Assembly: GCA_947591565.1 (NCBI GenBank)
Contig: CANQDH010000014.1
Location: forward strand, 1 to 13,733
Length of the DNA: 13,733 nucleotides
Reading direction: 5' to 3'
From: an uncultured Bacilli bacterium
Lineage (GTDB): Bacteria > Bacillota_I > Bacilli_A > RF39 > UBA660
Shown here: piece after piece, positions 13,279 to 13,733 of the stretch
How positions within the stretch are numbered: the first letter of the stretch is position 1
How the letters are laid out: the number at the start of each line of letters is the position of its first letter
Made by a program: the position numbers and the translations under genes
Notes under the pieces: generated by a model
What the model saw: only the letters and a program-made list of their open reading frames with translations
The model's database searches: none
What the model was told of the DNA's origin: nothing

Positions 13279-13733
13279 ATGTTAGAAAAAAATAATAATA
13301 TGGCTTTGGAAATTAGCAAATTAGTAAACGAAGCTAAAAATAATTTGGTGAAAGAAGTAAATAAATCTATCATTTAGGTTTATTGGAACATAGGTAAAAT
13401 TATTGTAAAACACGAAAATGAAGACAATAATAGATTAGAATATGGTAAAGAGGTTTTAAAAGAATTATCTAAGGAGTTAACTAAATTGCTAGGAAAAGGA
13501 TATTCTTATACTAATTTAACGTATATGAGATGGTTTTATAATATTTATCCAGATTATAATATGATAAATGAAAATTTAAGTTGGTCCCATTATGTAGAAT
13601 TAATTACTATAAAAGATAAAACAAAAAGAGATTTTTATGAAAAAGAATGCATTAATTCCAATTGGTCTGTTAGAGAATTACAAAGACAATTAGATACATC
13701 TTTATTTGAAAGACTTTTACTTTCTGATGGAAA
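13279..13733 (+). pseudogene. DUF1016/YhcG-like PDDEXK nuclease, 5' part, interrupted by TAG, cut by window end
   Basis: From ATG 13279, with GAAAGGA at 13264-13270, the reading gives 32 residues ending VNKSII and then an in-frame TAG at 13375-13377. The same frame continues open to the window end with VYWNIGKIIVKHE, GKGYSYTNLTYMRWFY, LSWSHYVELITI and NWSVRELQRQLDTSLFERLL, in the order expected for the DUF1016 N-terminal domain of YhcG-like proteins. Those proteins carry a C-terminal PDDEXK nuclease domain and are often found with restriction-modification or other mobile defence genes; the nuclease part would be beyond the window. The TAG falls inside a conserved helix, and no good start follows closely, so the gene is probably inactive. 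A sequencing error, or suppression of the amber codon, would be the alternatives. Confidence 0.75.

Noticed and set aside
1..13733. tRNA or rRNA genes, CRISPR array, complete insertion sequence
   Set aside because: No cloverleaf-like or rRNA sequence, no regularly spaced direct repeats and no transposase similarity were seen on either strand.
1..13733. Canonical parS or Noc-binding site
   Set aside because: I found no TGTTTCACGTGAAACA-like or ATTTCCC-GGGAAAT site by eye. Only the everted half-sites at 6674-6708 were seen.

Overview
The window is a very AT-rich bacterial chromosome segment from the origin-proximal region of a Firmicutes-type genome. The order rpmH, rnpA, yidC, jag, mnmE, mnmG, rsmG, parB/noc is the classical block beside dnaA/oriC in Bacilli, so dnaA and oriC probably lie just left of position 1. 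UGA acts as a stop (the mnmG/rsmG ATGA junction) and Trp is encoded by TGG, so the Mycoplasma code is excluded. The extreme AT content, compact genes and Asn-rich linker suggest an uncultured Bacilli lineage near the Mollicutes (RF39-like gut bacteria), but that placement is inference.

Layout. (1) 28-6662: a consensus promoter drives a tightly packed operon of ribosomal protein L34, RNase P protein, a lipoprotein-type YidC insertase, the RNA-binding protein KhpB/Jag, an HD-domain hydrolase, the tRNA U34 modification pair MnmE and MnmG, and the 16S rRNA methyltransferase RsmG. Hairpins after rpmH and jag may tune readthrough, and a terminator overlaps the end of rsmG. (2) 6674-8430: a separately transcribed ParB-family gene whose DNA-recognition residues are Noc-like. 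Its promoter is covered by an inverted repeat with arms resembling Noc-binding half-sites. (3) 8442-10835: a COG2509-type FAD protein and a short-chain dehydrogenase. (4) 10857-12708: a convergent ABC exporter half-transporter on the minus strand, separated from the SDR by a shared bidirectional terminator. (5) 12709-13733: an accessory and decaying edge. It holds a relic of uvrB with an internal deletion, stop codons and frameshifts, then a perfect 24-bp palindrome, then the 5' part of a DUF1016/YhcG-like PDDEXK nuclease gene interrupted by an in-frame TAG and cut by the window end.

The first eight genes serve translation, membrane insertion, RNA processing and tRNA/rRNA modification. The ParB/Noc protein links the origin region to chromosome organisation or division control. 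The most unusual observations are the Noc-like specificity residues with the everted half-site operator, the hidden uvrB relic, and the palindrome directly in front of the interrupted nuclease gene.
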